Shown here: in pieces, positions 27,258 through 35,809 of the stretch
How positions within the stretch are numbered: position 1 is the first letter of the stretch
Layout: the number at the start of each line of letters is the position of its first letter
Assembly: GCA_001660395.1 (NCBI GenBank)
Contig: LXWE01000002.1
Span: forward strand, 558,001 to 622,000
Reading direction: 5' to 3'
Length of the DNA: 64,000 nucleotides
Source: Alteromonadaceae bacterium XY-R5
GTDB taxonomy: Bacteria > Pseudomonadota > Gammaproteobacteria > Enterobacterales > Alteromonadaceae
Position numbers and translations under genes: made by a program
Notes under the pieces: model-generated
The model's input: the letters and a program-made list of their open reading frames with translations, nothing else
What the model was told of the DNA's origin: nothing
The model's database searches: none

Positions 27258-27277
27258 GGATAAAAGCTACTGCGCTT

Positions 27278-27363
27278 GCGAACACGGCGTTAAAAGCCGC
27301 CTTAAAATCCTCATTTACTCTATGTAAACTGCGGTTTTGCGTTGGCTTTTGCCTTGTGTTCGC
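27278..27363. repeat. 86-bp imperfect palindrome (dispersed-repeat-like)
   Basis: GCGAACAC at 27278-27285 pairs with GTGTTCGC at 27356-27363. Inside, the arms continue with GGCGTTAAAAGCC and GGCTTTTGCC. The centre contains AAAATCCTCATTTACTCTAT, a stretch I associate with intergenic repeats of marine gammaproteobacteria (low certainty). It could form a long RNA hairpin at the 3' end of the UspA transcript. Confidence 0.5.
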
Positions 27364-27492
27364 GGCGCTCGTCGGCGTTTCTGGATAGTTCGACAGTGGG
27401 GGGGACTTCATTTCAATCGTCTCATTTACAGCGTGGATACGACCGTTTGTCAAAGGCGTTTGCCTTGTCCCTCCTGCGCTCGTCGGCGTTTC
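27344..27492. repeat. Pair of 38-bp direct repeats
   Basis: 27344-27381 and 27455-27492 are 38-bp copies differing at 7 positions. Both carry TTTGCCTTGT and end in GCGCTCGTCGGCGTTTC. They lie 111 bp apart between the UspA gene and the minus-strand gene ending at 27508. The first copy overlaps the right arm of the adjacent palindrome, suggesting a composite REP/BIME-like element. Confidence 0.5.
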
Positions 27493-27507
27493 AGGGTGAA
27501 TTACTAT

Positions 27508-28467
27508 CTACTGTGAATAGATCGTGCCGTGAGCTTGGATGCTTGCCAGTAGTTGTTGTGCCATCGTCATCACCTGATCTATTTCTTCGGCGCTTAAGGT
27601 TGCATCCATTTGCTGCTGAAACCAGGCATAGCGATTGTACAGCTCATTGTCGTCGGTCAGTTCTAAAATAACCTGATTATAGGCATAAGCTTTTAGGCGA
27701 CCGTTATCGCCGTATCGCTGGGCATATTCGAGCTGAGATAACTTGATGAGTGCGCGAATGCTGCCATTGTTAGCGGCGGATTGGAGATAGTTGTGTTGCT
27801 GCGCTAAAAATTCATCACGTTTTTGGACGAATTGCTCGCGTACTGCGTTTTTATAACCGCTGACCTCCATGTACTGTTGCGGCGTAATGTTGGCAATCAT
27901 TTCCTGTGCCGGAACATAACCACGCTGTGCGGCTAGCGCGAGGAAATGGTAAAATTTACTGCGTTCACTTTCGTCTATGTCAAGGCAATTTTCATACTTG
28001 CTGAGGATACCAGCCGCACGGTTTCCGCGTTCATCGAAATAGTCAGCTTCCTCTAATTTGGTGTCCAATTCTTCCTCATTGACAGGGGACCCGTAACATT
28101 TCCTAAGATTCATTGCCAGAATATAGGCAGCCGTATTCTCTCCTGATTCTGCTAAATAGGTCAGCTCGTCAATTAGCTCAGCGAGGTTAACATCTAGTTC
28201 CAATTCGGGTCTTTCTATTCGCTGAAGTCCATCGGCATGGGTGTTTATTCTGGCGTATTCTTGTTTTAAATCATCACTTTGCTTTGGCGGATTTGGCGTT
28301 GTGTGTATTGTGTCTTGTGGCAATTGGGAAGGGGAGTTGTCGTTCACCAATACCTCATGGTCATTATTATTGATGACCTTTAATCCCAATCCTACAGAAA
28401 CAATAACGAACAGAAATATGAACAGCCAAAATTGATAAGGTTTTCTTTCGGTTAGAGTGGATAACAT
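27508..28467 (-). CDS. Single-pass membrane protein with Sel1-like helical repeats, unknown function
   Basis: About 319 residues from the ATG at 28467, which has GGAG 13 nt upstream. The frame stays open to 28653, and an ATG at 28521 is another candidate start. A short cytoplasmic N-terminus leads to one TM helix (WLFIFLFVIVSVGLGL), a proline-rich linker and a helical domain. Segments such as YLAESGENTAAYILAMNLRK, HFLALAAQRGYVPAQEMIAN and YLQSAANNGSIRALIKLSQL resemble degenerate Sel1/TPR repeats, usually used for protein-protein contacts. No catalytic motif. The isolated position gives no role. Confidence 0.6.
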   Translation of the reverse strand: MLSTLTERKPYQFWLFIFLFVIVSVGLGLKVINNNDHEVLVNDNSPSQLPQDTIHTTPNPPKQSDDLKQEYARINTHADGLQRIERPELELDVNLAELIDELTYLAESGENTAAYILAMNLRKCYGSPVNEEELDTKLEEADYFDERGNRAAGILSKYENCLDIDESERSKFYHFLALAAQRGYVPAQEMIANITPQQYMEVSGYKNAVREQFVQKRDEFLAQQHNYLQSAANNGSIRALIKLSQLEYAQRYGDNGRLKAYAYNQVILELTDDNELYNRYAWFQQQMDATLSAEEIDQVMTMAQQLLASIQAHGTIYSQ

Positions 28468-28783
28468 ATGTTGCGCGAATCTCCGTTTCACTTTCTGAGC
28501 CTCGACCTCAGGCAAAACCATTGCTGTTGTCGGTAAGCTAATCGCACAATAATGCCTTGTTTTTAAACCGATTACACCTGCTAGGTTCTCCGTTACAGAG
28601 TGTGTTTGTTGTGCTGTTGCAGCCGGGAATTGATTGTGGGAGGTCAGCCACAAAAAAGTGTCTGGTTAAATCTGACGGGCAGTTGCAATGAGTAATCGGC
28701 GCAGGTACTGAATTGTCAGGAACTCGCTATTTCAGATATGGGCCAGGGCAACTGAACGGTCTCAGTCACCCCGGCGATTGAAC
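28468..28783. other. Region between unknown membrane protein and GH43 genes
   Basis: 316 bp, or 130 bp if the upstream gene starts at 28653. No terminator with a T-tract is seen after the GH43 stop, and no other gene or repeat was found. Confidence 0.4.
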
Positions 28784-29785
28784 TTAATACAGCTCAAATA
28801 CGGGTTTGCCGTTTGCGTCGAATGTGACTTCCATCACGCGGGCATGACGGTTTGGATCGTACAAGGGATCTTTTTTGATATCTTCTAATGAGCGGGTATC
28901 TGTCTTGGGCACAACGGACGGATCACCAACCGCATGCTCATAGTCGCGAGCGTGATACACGCACAGCGGTGTCACGTTGTCTTCGGCAACCGTAAAGCAG
29001 TTATGGCCCGGGCCGTAGATTTTTTTGTCGTAATCCGTTTGTAGCACTGGCTGACGGGTTTTGGTCCAGGAGTTGCGATCCAGCAGGTCGGCATTTTCAT
29101 CCGCTTCCATGTAGCCCATGCAATAGCATGCGCCTGTGGCACTGGCGGAGAAAGCGATAAAAATCTTGCCGTTATGTTTGATCACCGCCGGGCCTTCATT
29201 TACCCAAAAATCCACTCGCTCCCAATCGTAATCAGGTGTGGTGAGCATAAACTGCACGGTTTTGAGCTTGATGGGGGATTCCATCTCAGCCAAATACAAA
29301 TTGGAGGCGGCAAACTGACCGCCGGTTTTTTCTGCCCAGCAGAAATAGCGTTTGCCATTGCTTTCAAAAATCGTCGCATCCAAAGAAAAATCCGTGAACG
29401 ACTTATTATCGCCGTTAGCGGCTTGCATCATGCCCAGTTCAATCCATTCATCATGCAATGGGTCCTGTCCCTGACACTCAAGTACATACGGGCGCAATGC
29501 CCAAATGTCATCTTCTTCACTGGCTGCAAAATAGAGGTACCATTTGCCATCGAGGTAATGAATTTCAGGCGCCCACACATGACGGCTCATTGGGCCGCTA
29601 GTGTGTTTAAACCAGACATCAAAGGTTTCTGCATCGGCTAAACCGGCGAGGGTGGCAGATTTTCTCAGCTCGATGCGGTCATAAGTGGGCACTGAGCCGG
29701 TGAAGTAGTAAAAGCCATCATGGTGTTTATAGACGAAGGGATCGGCGCGTTGTTCAACTAAAGGTGCATTGGTATTAGCTGTCAT
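28784..29785 (-). CDS. Cytoplasmic GH43 arabinofuranosidase-like enzyme
   Basis: A 333-residue five-bladed propeller glycoside hydrolase without signal peptide. The GH43 triad is visible: base Asp15 (RADPFV), pKa-modulating Asp136 (FSLDATIF) and acid Glu197 (WVNEGPAV). The text around FTGSVPTYDRIELRKS fits the exo-alpha-1,5-L-arabinofuranosidase subgroup (GH43_26-like). It is a paralogue of the lipoprotein at 49567-50631: both share PxYDRI/PAFDRI, LRKS, HxSGPMS, WAPE, NEGPAV, SASAT and GPGHN. Substrate would be short arabino-oligosaccharides inside the cell. It carries the best TGTA-N7-TACA site of the arabinose set upstream, linking it to the cluster 8 kb away. Confidence 0.87.
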   Translation of the reverse strand: MTANTNAPLVEQRADPFVYKHHDGFYYFTGSVPTYDRIELRKSATLAGLADAETFDVWFKHTSGPMSRHVWAPEIHYLDGKWYLYFAASEEDDIWALRPYVLECQGQDPLHDEWIELGMMQAANGDNKSFTDFSLDATIFESNGKRYFCWAEKTGGQFAASNLYLAEMESPIKLKTVQFMLTTPDYDWERVDFWVNEGPAVIKHNGKIFIAFSASATGACYCMGYMEADENADLLDRNSWTKTRQPVLQTDYDKKIYGPGHNCFTVAEDNVTPLCVYHARDYEHAVGDPSVVPKTDTRSLEDIKKDPLYDPNRHARVMEVTFDANGKPVFELY

Positions 29786-29824
29786 CTTTTAATCTGATTT
29801 TTAATGTAGGTTAAATTTCGTATT

Positions 29825-29839
29825 TGTATGACAAATACA
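29825..29839. promoter_or_regulatory. TGTA-N7-TACA operator upstream of GH43
   Basis: TGTATGACAAATACA, lying inside the 19-bp inverted repeat GTATTTG-TATGA-CAAATAC (29820-29838). It is 40 bp upstream of the GH43 start. Near-copies precede the AraD1, secreted GH43 and dehydratase genes, suggesting one regulator. Confidence 0.65.
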
Positions 29840-29901
29840 TTTAGACGACAAAGATAACACTTTTTCCGGTGGCAAAGCCAATGCTTGAGCATAAGAGTTT
29901 T

Positions 29902-29981
29902 CACAAAATAACGCATTTTTTGATAGCTAACGTAATGATCCTTTTCGTGGTCAGACAACGAAAATAACGCGTTATTTTGTG
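29902..29981. promoter_or_regulatory. Inverted repeat CACAAAATAACGC with central palindrome
   Basis: CACAAAATAACGC (29902-29914) recurs exactly inverted at 29969-29981. The right copy overlaps a perfect 18-bp palindrome AAAATAACGCGTTATTTT (29961-29978). This gives two and a half GCGTTATTTT-type half-sites, consistent with a dimeric repressor that may loop DNA. No regulator is identified. Confidence 0.5.
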
Positions 29982-30252
29982 TGGATACATACCACTCGTC
30001 GTCCGATGTGGCCGTTAATGAAAGGGGTTATCTTCCGCGTGTTGCGCCATCGCTGGCAAACGTCGCGAAACGGTTGTTTGGCCAGAACGTCACCTCTTTA
30101 GTTGTAACGATTGAGGTGTATATTTACCCAATCTGAGGAATATCTGCCATCATGTTTGCACAGAAATAAATACGTTATTGATTGTGACCATCATGCAGAC
30201 GCTTAATGAAAAAGCACTAACGCGAGATGCTGTAAGGTAATAGGAGGACATT

Positions 30253-30822
30253 ATGGGACAGCAGTTTTCTGAGTTATCGGATAAACATATTGAGTTTATC
30301 GAGAAGCAAAAAATCTATTTTGTGGCGACTGCCGCCGACTCTGGGCGGGTAAATCTCTCACCGAAAGGCGGTGATTCATTGCGGGTTATCAGCCCAACCA
30401 AAATCGCCTGGTTAAACCTGACTGGCAGTGGCAATGAATCGGCTGCCCATGTCCTCATCGATCCAAGAATGACGATAATGTTTTGTGCCTTTGAAGGTTC
30501 TCCGTTAATTTTGCGGACCTATGGCTATGCACAAGTTCTGCACTGTCAGGATGACTTGTGGAATGAATATGTAAACTTGTTTCCCTACAGCGTGGCGGCA
30601 CGGCAAATCTTTGTGCTGGATATAGCGCTCGTGCAGTCGTCCTGCGGCATGTCGGTGCCGTATTTTAGTTATGACGCCGATCGTGATGATTTGGCCAAAT
30701 GGTCTGACAGGCAGGGTAATGACGGCATTGAAAAATACTGGCTGAAAAAAAACCAGCAAAGTATTGATGGCTTTGATACTGAAATTGCAACACGAGCAGG
30801 CTTGGATAACGAGGCGTTTTAA
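30253..30822 (+). CDS. Pyridoxamine 5'-phosphate oxidase family (FMN-binding) protein
   Basis: A 189-residue split-barrel flavin protein. The N-terminal half shows the PPOX pattern (IEKQKIYFVATAADSGRVNL, SPKGGDSLRVISPTKIAWLN, GSGNESAAHVLIDPRMTIMF). The family binds FMN or F420 and reduces or oxidises small molecules; many members have no known substrate. The ATG at 30253 has a strong AGGAGG site. It has its own terminator and a divergent neighbour, so it appears to be a single-gene unit. Confidence 0.8.
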   Translation: MGQQFSELSDKHIEFIEKQKIYFVATAADSGRVNLSPKGGDSLRVISPTKIAWLNLTGSGNESAAHVLIDPRMTIMFCAFEGSPLILRTYGYAQVLHCQDDLWNEYVNLFPYSVAARQIFVLDIALVQSSCGMSVPYFSYDADRDDLAKWSDRQGNDGIEKYWLKKNQQSIDGFDTEIATRAGLDNEAF

Positions 30823-30858
30823 GTGTAGCGAACTCTGAGCACTGACATGGAATGAAGT

Positions 30859-30881
30859 AAAGGCCCTTAACGGGCCTTTTT
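30859..30881. terminator. Intrinsic terminator, convergent genes
   Basis: AAAGGCCC (30859-30866) pairs with GGGCCTTT (30872-30879), followed by T's. It lies between the convergent PPOX and epimerase genes and can serve both. Confidence 0.85.
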
Positions 30882-30891
30882 ACGCTTTGCG

Positions 30892-31821
30892 TTAGGGATC
30901 CAACTGAGCAAGGGCTTTGTTTAAATGCGGGTACGCGAACTCAAAGCCTTCATCTAACAATTTTTTAGGCATAACCCGCTGACCATAAATCAGTAAATCG
31001 GCCATTTCGCCAAACATGAGTTTGATGACCCAGGCGGGTGTATTGAAGCGACAGTTGCGGTTGAACTGTTCTGCTAATGTCTGGCTGAACTCAGTATTGG
31101 TGACTGGATTAGGTGAAGTGAAATTGTATGGGCCATGGCTCTGTGTGTTGGATACCAGATGCAATATGCCGGCAATCATATCTTCAATATGGATCCAGGA
31201 CATATACTGACTACCACCGGCAATGGTGCTTCCCAGGCCCATGCGAAACGGCGCCGTCATTTTTTCCAGGGCACCACCACGACGGCTTAGCACAATACCA
31301 GTGCGCAGAGTACATACCCGGGTTTTGTCGCTGGCGGCTTTGTTAGCAATCTTTTCCCATTTGGCACACAGTTCGTGACTAAATTCCGGGTAAACCTGAT
31401 CATAATTCTCATCAATGAACTGCTCGCCCTGACGACCGTAGTAACCCACAGCAGAACCGGAAATAAACTGCCGGGGAGGGGCGCTACTGGCCTTTATTTT
31501 GTCAACAATGGCCTGGGTGAGTTTCCAGCGACTATTTTGGATGTCTGTTTTGCGAGACTGGGTCCAGCGTTTGTCGGCAATCGGTTCACCGGCGAGATTG
31601 ATGATCACGTCTATGTCATCAAAATTCTCTAATCTGTCCATGCTGGTGATCATATTGACCTTGCGACTGAGCACGTGGTGGGCCATGGCAATATTGCGGG
31701 TGAGCGCCGTTACCCGGTGGTTTTCCGTTAGGTGTGGAATAAGTTTTGAACCAATCAGTCCGGTCGCGCCGGTGATAAAAAAGTGCATGGATTCCGTGCT
31801 CGCTGGTTGATGAGACATCAT
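30892..31821 (-). CDS. TIGR01777-type NAD-dependent epimerase/dehydratase (YfcH-like)
   Basis: A 309-residue extended-SDR protein. The Rossmann motif is FITGATGLIGSKLIPHL. Family hallmarks follow: NLAGEPIADKRWT, SGSAVGYYGRQG, LRTGIVLSRRGGALEKM and a C-terminal PKKLLDEGFEFAYP. Members bind NAD(P), have been linked to cell-division phenotypes in some organisms, and have no settled reaction. The start is taken as ATG 31821; the conserved domain begins at residue 12, so a slightly shorter protein is possible. Confidence 0.85.
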   Translation of the reverse strand: MMSHQPASTESMHFFITGATGLIGSKLIPHLTENHRVTALTRNIAMAHHVLSRKVNMITSMDRLENFDDIDVIINLAGEPIADKRWTQSRKTDIQNSRWKLTQAIVDKIKASSAPPRQFISGSAVGYYGRQGEQFIDENYDQVYPEFSHELCAKWEKIANKAASDKTRVCTLRTGIVLSRRGGALEKMTAPFRMGLGSTIAGGSQYMSWIHIEDMIAGILHLVSNTQSHGPYNFTSPNPVTNTEFSQTLAEQFNRNCRFNTPAWVIKLMFGEMADLLIYGQRVMPKKLLDEGFEFAYPHLNKALAQLDP

Positions 31822-32074
31822 ATTTCCATTTCGTCGTATTTAACTGTCGGTGTCTCGTTATCAATGGGAACCCAAACTACAGATAACGTGTTGCACATAC
31901 AGTATTATGCATAAGCGAATGCTTTGCCGTTTTGTTTAAAAAATGGGGCGAAACAAACATGCACGACGACACAAAAATCACCTCAATACCCCCGTGATAA
32001 TCAGTTAAGGTATTGATTTAAAACACCATACAGATCTGTTAATTTGTCGGCAAGGAACATTTTCAGGGAATCCT

Positions 32075-33124
32075 ATGGAAATTAAACACTCAGGCTCATT
32101 AAAACTGATGCTTACGCTGGCGTCGGTGGTTATTGTGCTGGCAGGCGTAAAAGCCGCCAGTGCGATAGTGGTGCCGTTTTTATTGTCTATTTTTATCGCC
32201 ATGGCCTGTCATCCTCTGATCAGCTATTTAGGCCGCTATAGAGTGCCACGTTGGCTGGCCGTGCTAATGGTGATTTTGCTGATCGTGGTTCTTGGTATTA
32301 TTTTGGGCGCATTGGTTGGGCAGTCTGCCAATGAATTCAGTAACAATGTGCCCAAGTATCGTCAGCAGTTATCTCAGCATTTTGTCTGGATTACCTCTGA
32401 ACTGGCGCGATTCAATATTTCGATAAACCGCGAGCAATTGTTGTCTTATTTGGACCCGGGCAGCGCCATGAATCTGGCCACCAATTTACTCTCCAGTCTT
32501 GGCGGTGTGCTCACCAATTTCCTGCTGATTTTGTTAACCGTGGTATTTATGCTGTTTGAAGCCGACAGTATTCCTCGTAAAGTTCACATTGCTCTGGACG
32601 ATCCAGGCATGCGTCTGCAACAAATTGATAAGTTTATGGACTCGGTCAAAAACTACCTGGCGATTAAAACCTTGATCAGTCTGGCAACCGGCGTAGTTGT
32701 AGGTATTTGGTTGGCGGTGCTTGGGTTAGATCACGCTTTGTTGTGGGGCGTACTGGCATTTTTACTGAATTTTATACCGAATATCGGGTCGATAATCGCT
32801 GCCGTACCTGCGGTTTTGTTGGCCTTGATTCAGCTGGGGGTAACGGGCGCTGGCCTGACCGCAGCAGGTTACGTGGTAACCAATATGGTAATGGGCAACG
32901 TTATCGAGCCCAAATATATGGGCCGTGGTGTTGGTCTCTCGACGCTGGTTGTGTTTTTATCATTACTGTTTTGGGGATGGTTGCTGGGCGCGGTCGGTAT
33001 GCTGCTGTCTGTGCCGTTAACCATGATTGTTAAGATCGCGCTTGAATCCGGCAGCGACAGTCGCTGGTTGGCGGTACTGCTCTCAGGAGATGAACCCGTC
33101 GTGAAGACGGACGACCCTCAATAG
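32075..33124 (+). CDS. AI-2E family transporter (PerM/DUF20-type permease)
   Basis: A 349-residue inner-membrane protein with the family layout: two helices near the N-terminus, a third hydrophobic segment (VLMVILLIVVLGIILGALVG), a soluble central domain (about 85-145) and a C-terminal helical block containing FLLNFIPNIGSIIAAVPAV and the late VVFLSLLFWGWLLGAVGMLL. Members export AI-2 or act as ion antiporters; the substrate is not predictable. ATG 32075 follows AGGGAATCCT. Confidence 0.88.
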   Translation: MEIKHSGSLKLMLTLASVVIVLAGVKAASAIVVPFLLSIFIAMACHPLISYLGRYRVPRWLAVLMVILLIVVLGIILGALVGQSANEFSNNVPKYRQQLSQHFVWITSELARFNISINREQLLSYLDPGSAMNLATNLLSSLGGVLTNFLLILLTVVFMLFEADSIPRKVHIALDDPGMRLQQIDKFMDSVKNYLAIKTLISLATGVVVGIWLAVLGLDHALLWGVLAFLLNFIPNIGSIIAAVPAVLLALIQLGVTGAGLTAAGYVVTNMVMGNVIEPKYMGRGVGLSTLVVFLSLLFWGWLLGAVGMLLSVPLTMIVKIALESGSDSRWLAVLLSGDEPVVKTDDPQ

Positions 33125-33130
33125 CTTAAT

Positions 33131-33158
33131 AAAAAAGCCCCGTTGATGGGGCTTTTTT
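33131..33158. terminator. Bidirectional intrinsic terminator
   Basis: AAAAAAGCCCC (33131-33141) and GGGGCTTTTTT (33148-33158) form a perfect 11-bp stem between the convergent permease and sensor kinase genes. Confidence 0.9.
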
Positions 33159-33194
33159 GCTTTTACCGATAAAAACACCGTGTGCTTACATCTT

Positions 33195-34532
33195 TTAACG
33201 GCGCGTGGAGAGCGGTGTAGGCAGACTCATGCGGATGCTGGCCCCTGGACCAGAGTCTGTATCTATCTCTAATTTGCCCTGATAACTGGCCAGTAAATCG
33301 GTCACTATGGCCATGCCTATGCCTTGTCCTTCCTGATAGCTGTCGAGACGAATGCCGCGTTCCAGTAAACGGATTTTTTGCTCTGCGTTGATGCCAGGGC
33401 CATCGTCGTCAATCCGAATATGCAGCCAGCCGGGCTGATCGGTTACCTGCACGCTCACTTTGGTTTTTGCGGCTTTGCAGGCGTTGTCCAGGATATTGCC
33501 CAGCATTTCCATCATGTCGGTTTTATCGGCGTAAAACAGATGGTTTTCGTCAACCTGACAACGCATGTCGAGGCCTTTATCGCGATAGATTTTTTCCATT
33601 GCCTGGGTGAGCTGGCGCAACACAGGTGCCAGAGCTTCCCCCTGACGCCATTGTCCCGAACTGTCGCTAACTGCTCGCTTAAGCTGACGCTGAATGATAC
33701 TGTCGAGCTGGGCGAGGGGAGCGCGGGCTTCTTCGGGTAACTGTTGATTAGAGGCCAATACGGCCAGCGGTGTTTTCAGGCTGTGGGCGAGATCGCTAAG
33801 ACTGTTTTTGTAGCGCTCACGCTGATTGCGCTCACTTTCCAGCAACAGATTCAGGCTGGTTTTGAGCTTTTCTAATTCCGCCGGATAGTGCTCTTCAATT
33901 TGTGCAATTTCACCATTTTCCGCGCGTTTAATTTGCCGGATAAAGCGTCCGATGGGCTTTAACGCGGCATTCAGACTGAAACTCATCAATGCCAGTAAAA
34001 TGACGGCGACCAGCGCAATCCAGTACCATAAAGTTAAGGCAAACTGATTGCGCTCCTGCTCAAAAGTATGGGTGTCCTGAACCACGTAAAAGCTGACCGG
34101 GACAAAGCCTTTGGCATGGGGAAATTCGGCGGTGTAAGAGTAAACAAAATAAGATTTCTTGCCCGCAGTGACGATATCGAACGACTCATTACCTGTGGTA
34201 GGCGGCGTTAAGGGGATCGGATCCCAGTCAAAGGCCGACAGAGATTGCCACAGTAACTGATTGTCGTGCTGCACGAAGGCATACAGACCTGAGCCAGGCA
34301 TATTCAGCTGTTCATTAAGCATCACCTCGGGCATGCTCACTAGCATATCCCCTTCGAGTAACTCAAACGCGCTAATCAGGGTCAGACTTTGCACCCTGAG
34401 TTTTTCGACTTCGGCGTGACGCAGGCTATTGGTAAATGCCTGCTGCAAGGTCAGTACAGTAAGAGGAACAAACAGAACAAGAGTGATGAACGCAGCGACA
34501 AAGCTGCGCTTTCTGAGGGAAAGGGGCTTCAT
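33195..34532 (-). CDS. Sensor histidine kinase (PhoQ-like)
   Basis: 445 residues: TM1 (about 10-30), periplasmic sensor (about 31-165), TM2 (about 166-190), HAMP-like linker, and a dimerisation/phosphoacceptor helix with His250 in DLAHSLKTPLAVL. The ATPase domain has an N-box (LGNILDNACKAAKTK), G1 (IDDDGPGI) and G2 (GQGIGMAIV). The SDLAHSLKTPLAVL text is typical of PhoQ-related kinases. It autophosphorylates and transfers phosphate to the partner encoded upstream with a 4-bp overlap. The periplasmic domain is not rich enough in acidic clusters to assume magnesium sensing, so the signal is open. Confidence 0.9.
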   Translation of the reverse strand: MKPLSLRKRSFVAAFITLVLFVPLTVLTLQQAFTNSLRHAEVEKLRVQSLTLISAFELLEGDMLVSMPEVMLNEQLNMPGSGLYAFVQHDNQLLWQSLSAFDWDPIPLTPPTTGNESFDIVTAGKKSYFVYSYTAEFPHAKGFVPVSFYVVQDTHTFEQERNQFALTLWYWIALVAVILLALMSFSLNAALKPIGRFIRQIKRAENGEIAQIEEHYPAELEKLKTSLNLLLESERNQRERYKNSLSDLAHSLKTPLAVLASNQQLPEEARAPLAQLDSIIQRQLKRAVSDSSGQWRQGEALAPVLRQLTQAMEKIYRDKGLDMRCQVDENHLFYADKTDMMEMLGNILDNACKAAKTKVSVQVTDQPGWLHIRIDDDGPGINAEQKIRLLERGIRLDSYQEGQGIGMAIVTDLLASYQGKLEIDTDSGPGASIRMSLPTPLSTRR

Positions 34533-35203
34533 AGATCGCCGCGAATGCGATAGCCCCGTCCACGCATGGTTTCTATGGGTTTGAGCTGGCCATCGGGATC
34601 GAGCTTTTTGCGCAGGCGGCCAATGAATACTTCGATGACATTGCTGTCGAGGTCAAAGTCCTGGTCGTAAATATGCTCGGTCAGTTCGGTTTTAGATATC
34701 ACCCGATCAGGGTTCATCATCAGATACTCAATGACTTTGTATTCATAGGCAGTCAGATCTAGCGACAGGTCGTGAATTTTTACTTCCTGCTTCACCGTGT
34801 CAAGGCTCAATGGCCCCTGCTTAATTTGCGGCGACGCGCGGCCAGCAGAGCGACGGATCAGTGCATTGGCCCGTGCCAGCAGTTCCTGTGGATGAAACGG
34901 TTTGGCCAGATAGTCATCTGCACCCGCATCCAGGCCTTCGACCTTGTCTTGCCAGCGATCACGAGCGGTAAGGATCAGTACCGGGCCATTAATCTCTTTA
35001 CTTCGGGCCTGACGGATCACATCCAGACCATCCACCTTGGGCAAACCCAGGTCAATAATGGCTAAATCGTAGGTGTATTCCTGTAACAGAAAAAGTGCCT
35101 TTTCGCCGTCATCGGCAAGGTCGACACTGTAACCCTGTTGCTGCAGCAGTTGGTCCAACTGCGTCAGCAGGCGACTGTCGTCTTCCACTAACAGAATGCG
35201 CAT
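34529..35203 (-). CDS. OmpR/PhoP-family response regulator
   Basis: 224 residues: receiver domain with acidic pair ED at 7-8, phosphorylation site Asp51 (AIIDLGLPKVDG) and Lys in YLAKPFHPQE, followed by an OmpR-type winged helix ending EVFIGRLRKKLDPDGQLKPI and RGRGYRIRG. Best described as PhoP-like. It is translationally coupled to the kinase (ATGA overlap) and lies 5 bp after the PepSY gene, making a three-gene operon. Confidence 0.92.
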   Translation of the reverse strand: MRILLVEDDSRLLTQLDQLLQQQGYSVDLADDGEKALFLLQEYTYDLAIIDLGLPKVDGLDVIRQARSKEINGPVLILTARDRWQDKVEGLDAGADDYLAKPFHPQELLARANALIRRSAGRASPQIKQGPLSLDTVKQEVKIHDLSLDLTAYEYKVIEYLMMNPDRVISKTELTEHIYDQDFDLDSNVIEVFIGRLRKKLDPDGQLKPIETMRGRGYRIRGDL

Positions 35204-35208
35204 GGGGA

Positions 35209-35550
35209 TTATTTTTCCTTCTTCTCAGCCTTTTGCTGTTTGTCACTGCTTTTATTGTCGGAGGAGCGATCAACGTGTACCGATACCACCCGACCGGATT
35301 TCTGTAACATTTTTACCCGGTATTTGTCGTTACTCTGATCAACCTTCAGTACCCGGCCTTTGACCTGTTCTTTTGCCTGTTTAGCTGCCTCGGCCTTGTT
35401 GCTGGCCTGATCTGCCTGAACAGGCAGACACAGCAGCAGACTTATCAGCACAACGCTGAATGAGGTCGTCGCTCCTGGCTGGTTTGATTTCTTTGCGATG
35501 GCGTAAATCACTGAAGTACCTTTTTTCAAGATCGTCAAAGGGTTAGCCAT
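35209..35550 (-). CDS. Small periplasmic PepSY-like protein
   Basis: About 113 residues, starting at the ATG at 35550; a GTG at 35577 is an alternative. A hydrophobic export signal (FSVVLISLLLCLPVQA) precedes a short domain with the strand pattern VKGRVLKVDQSNDKYRVKML and a charged K/S/D-rich tail. PepSY-like genes directly upstream of PhoP/PhoQ-type pairs are common in related bacteria, and the product may modulate the sensor's periplasmic domain. That role is inference. Confidence 0.65.
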   Translation of the reverse strand: MANPLTILKKGTSVIYAIAKKSNQPGATTSFSVVLISLLLCLPVQADQASNKAEAAKQAKEQVKGRVLKVDQSNDKYRVKMLQKSGRVVSVHVDRSSDNKSSDKQQKAEKKEK

Positions 35551-35809
35551 ATAGTAACTGATCCTGACTGATCCCACAGCCCCAAGTTCGCGTTACTTTG
35601 CTTACCTTTTCAACGTAAAACAACAGCTTGTGAATCGAAGTATATGCAGGCTTGACTGAATCGTCGCTGAATTTTTATTCCAGAGAAATAAATTTCTCAT
35701 TCTGAATCAATGGTTTGGAAAACTGGAGAGTGACAGATTAGTTTCTATACTTGTTAGCCAACCCTCGCCAGATTGTTATCACTCAAACTTTTAAAATGAG
35801 GCGAACCTA

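Larger units (their letters stand above)
29786..30252. other. Divergent regulatory region, GH43 and PPOX genes
   Basis: A 467-bp stretch with no gene. It holds the promoter of the GH43 gene with the palindrome at 29825-29839, the long inverted repeat at 29902-29981 and, near its right end, the AGGAGG ribosome site of the PPOX gene. Confidence 0.5.

Noticed and set aside
27278-27492. Repeats as a possible CRISPR array
   Set aside because: Only two direct copies 111 bp apart plus a palindrome, no regular spacers and no cas genes.
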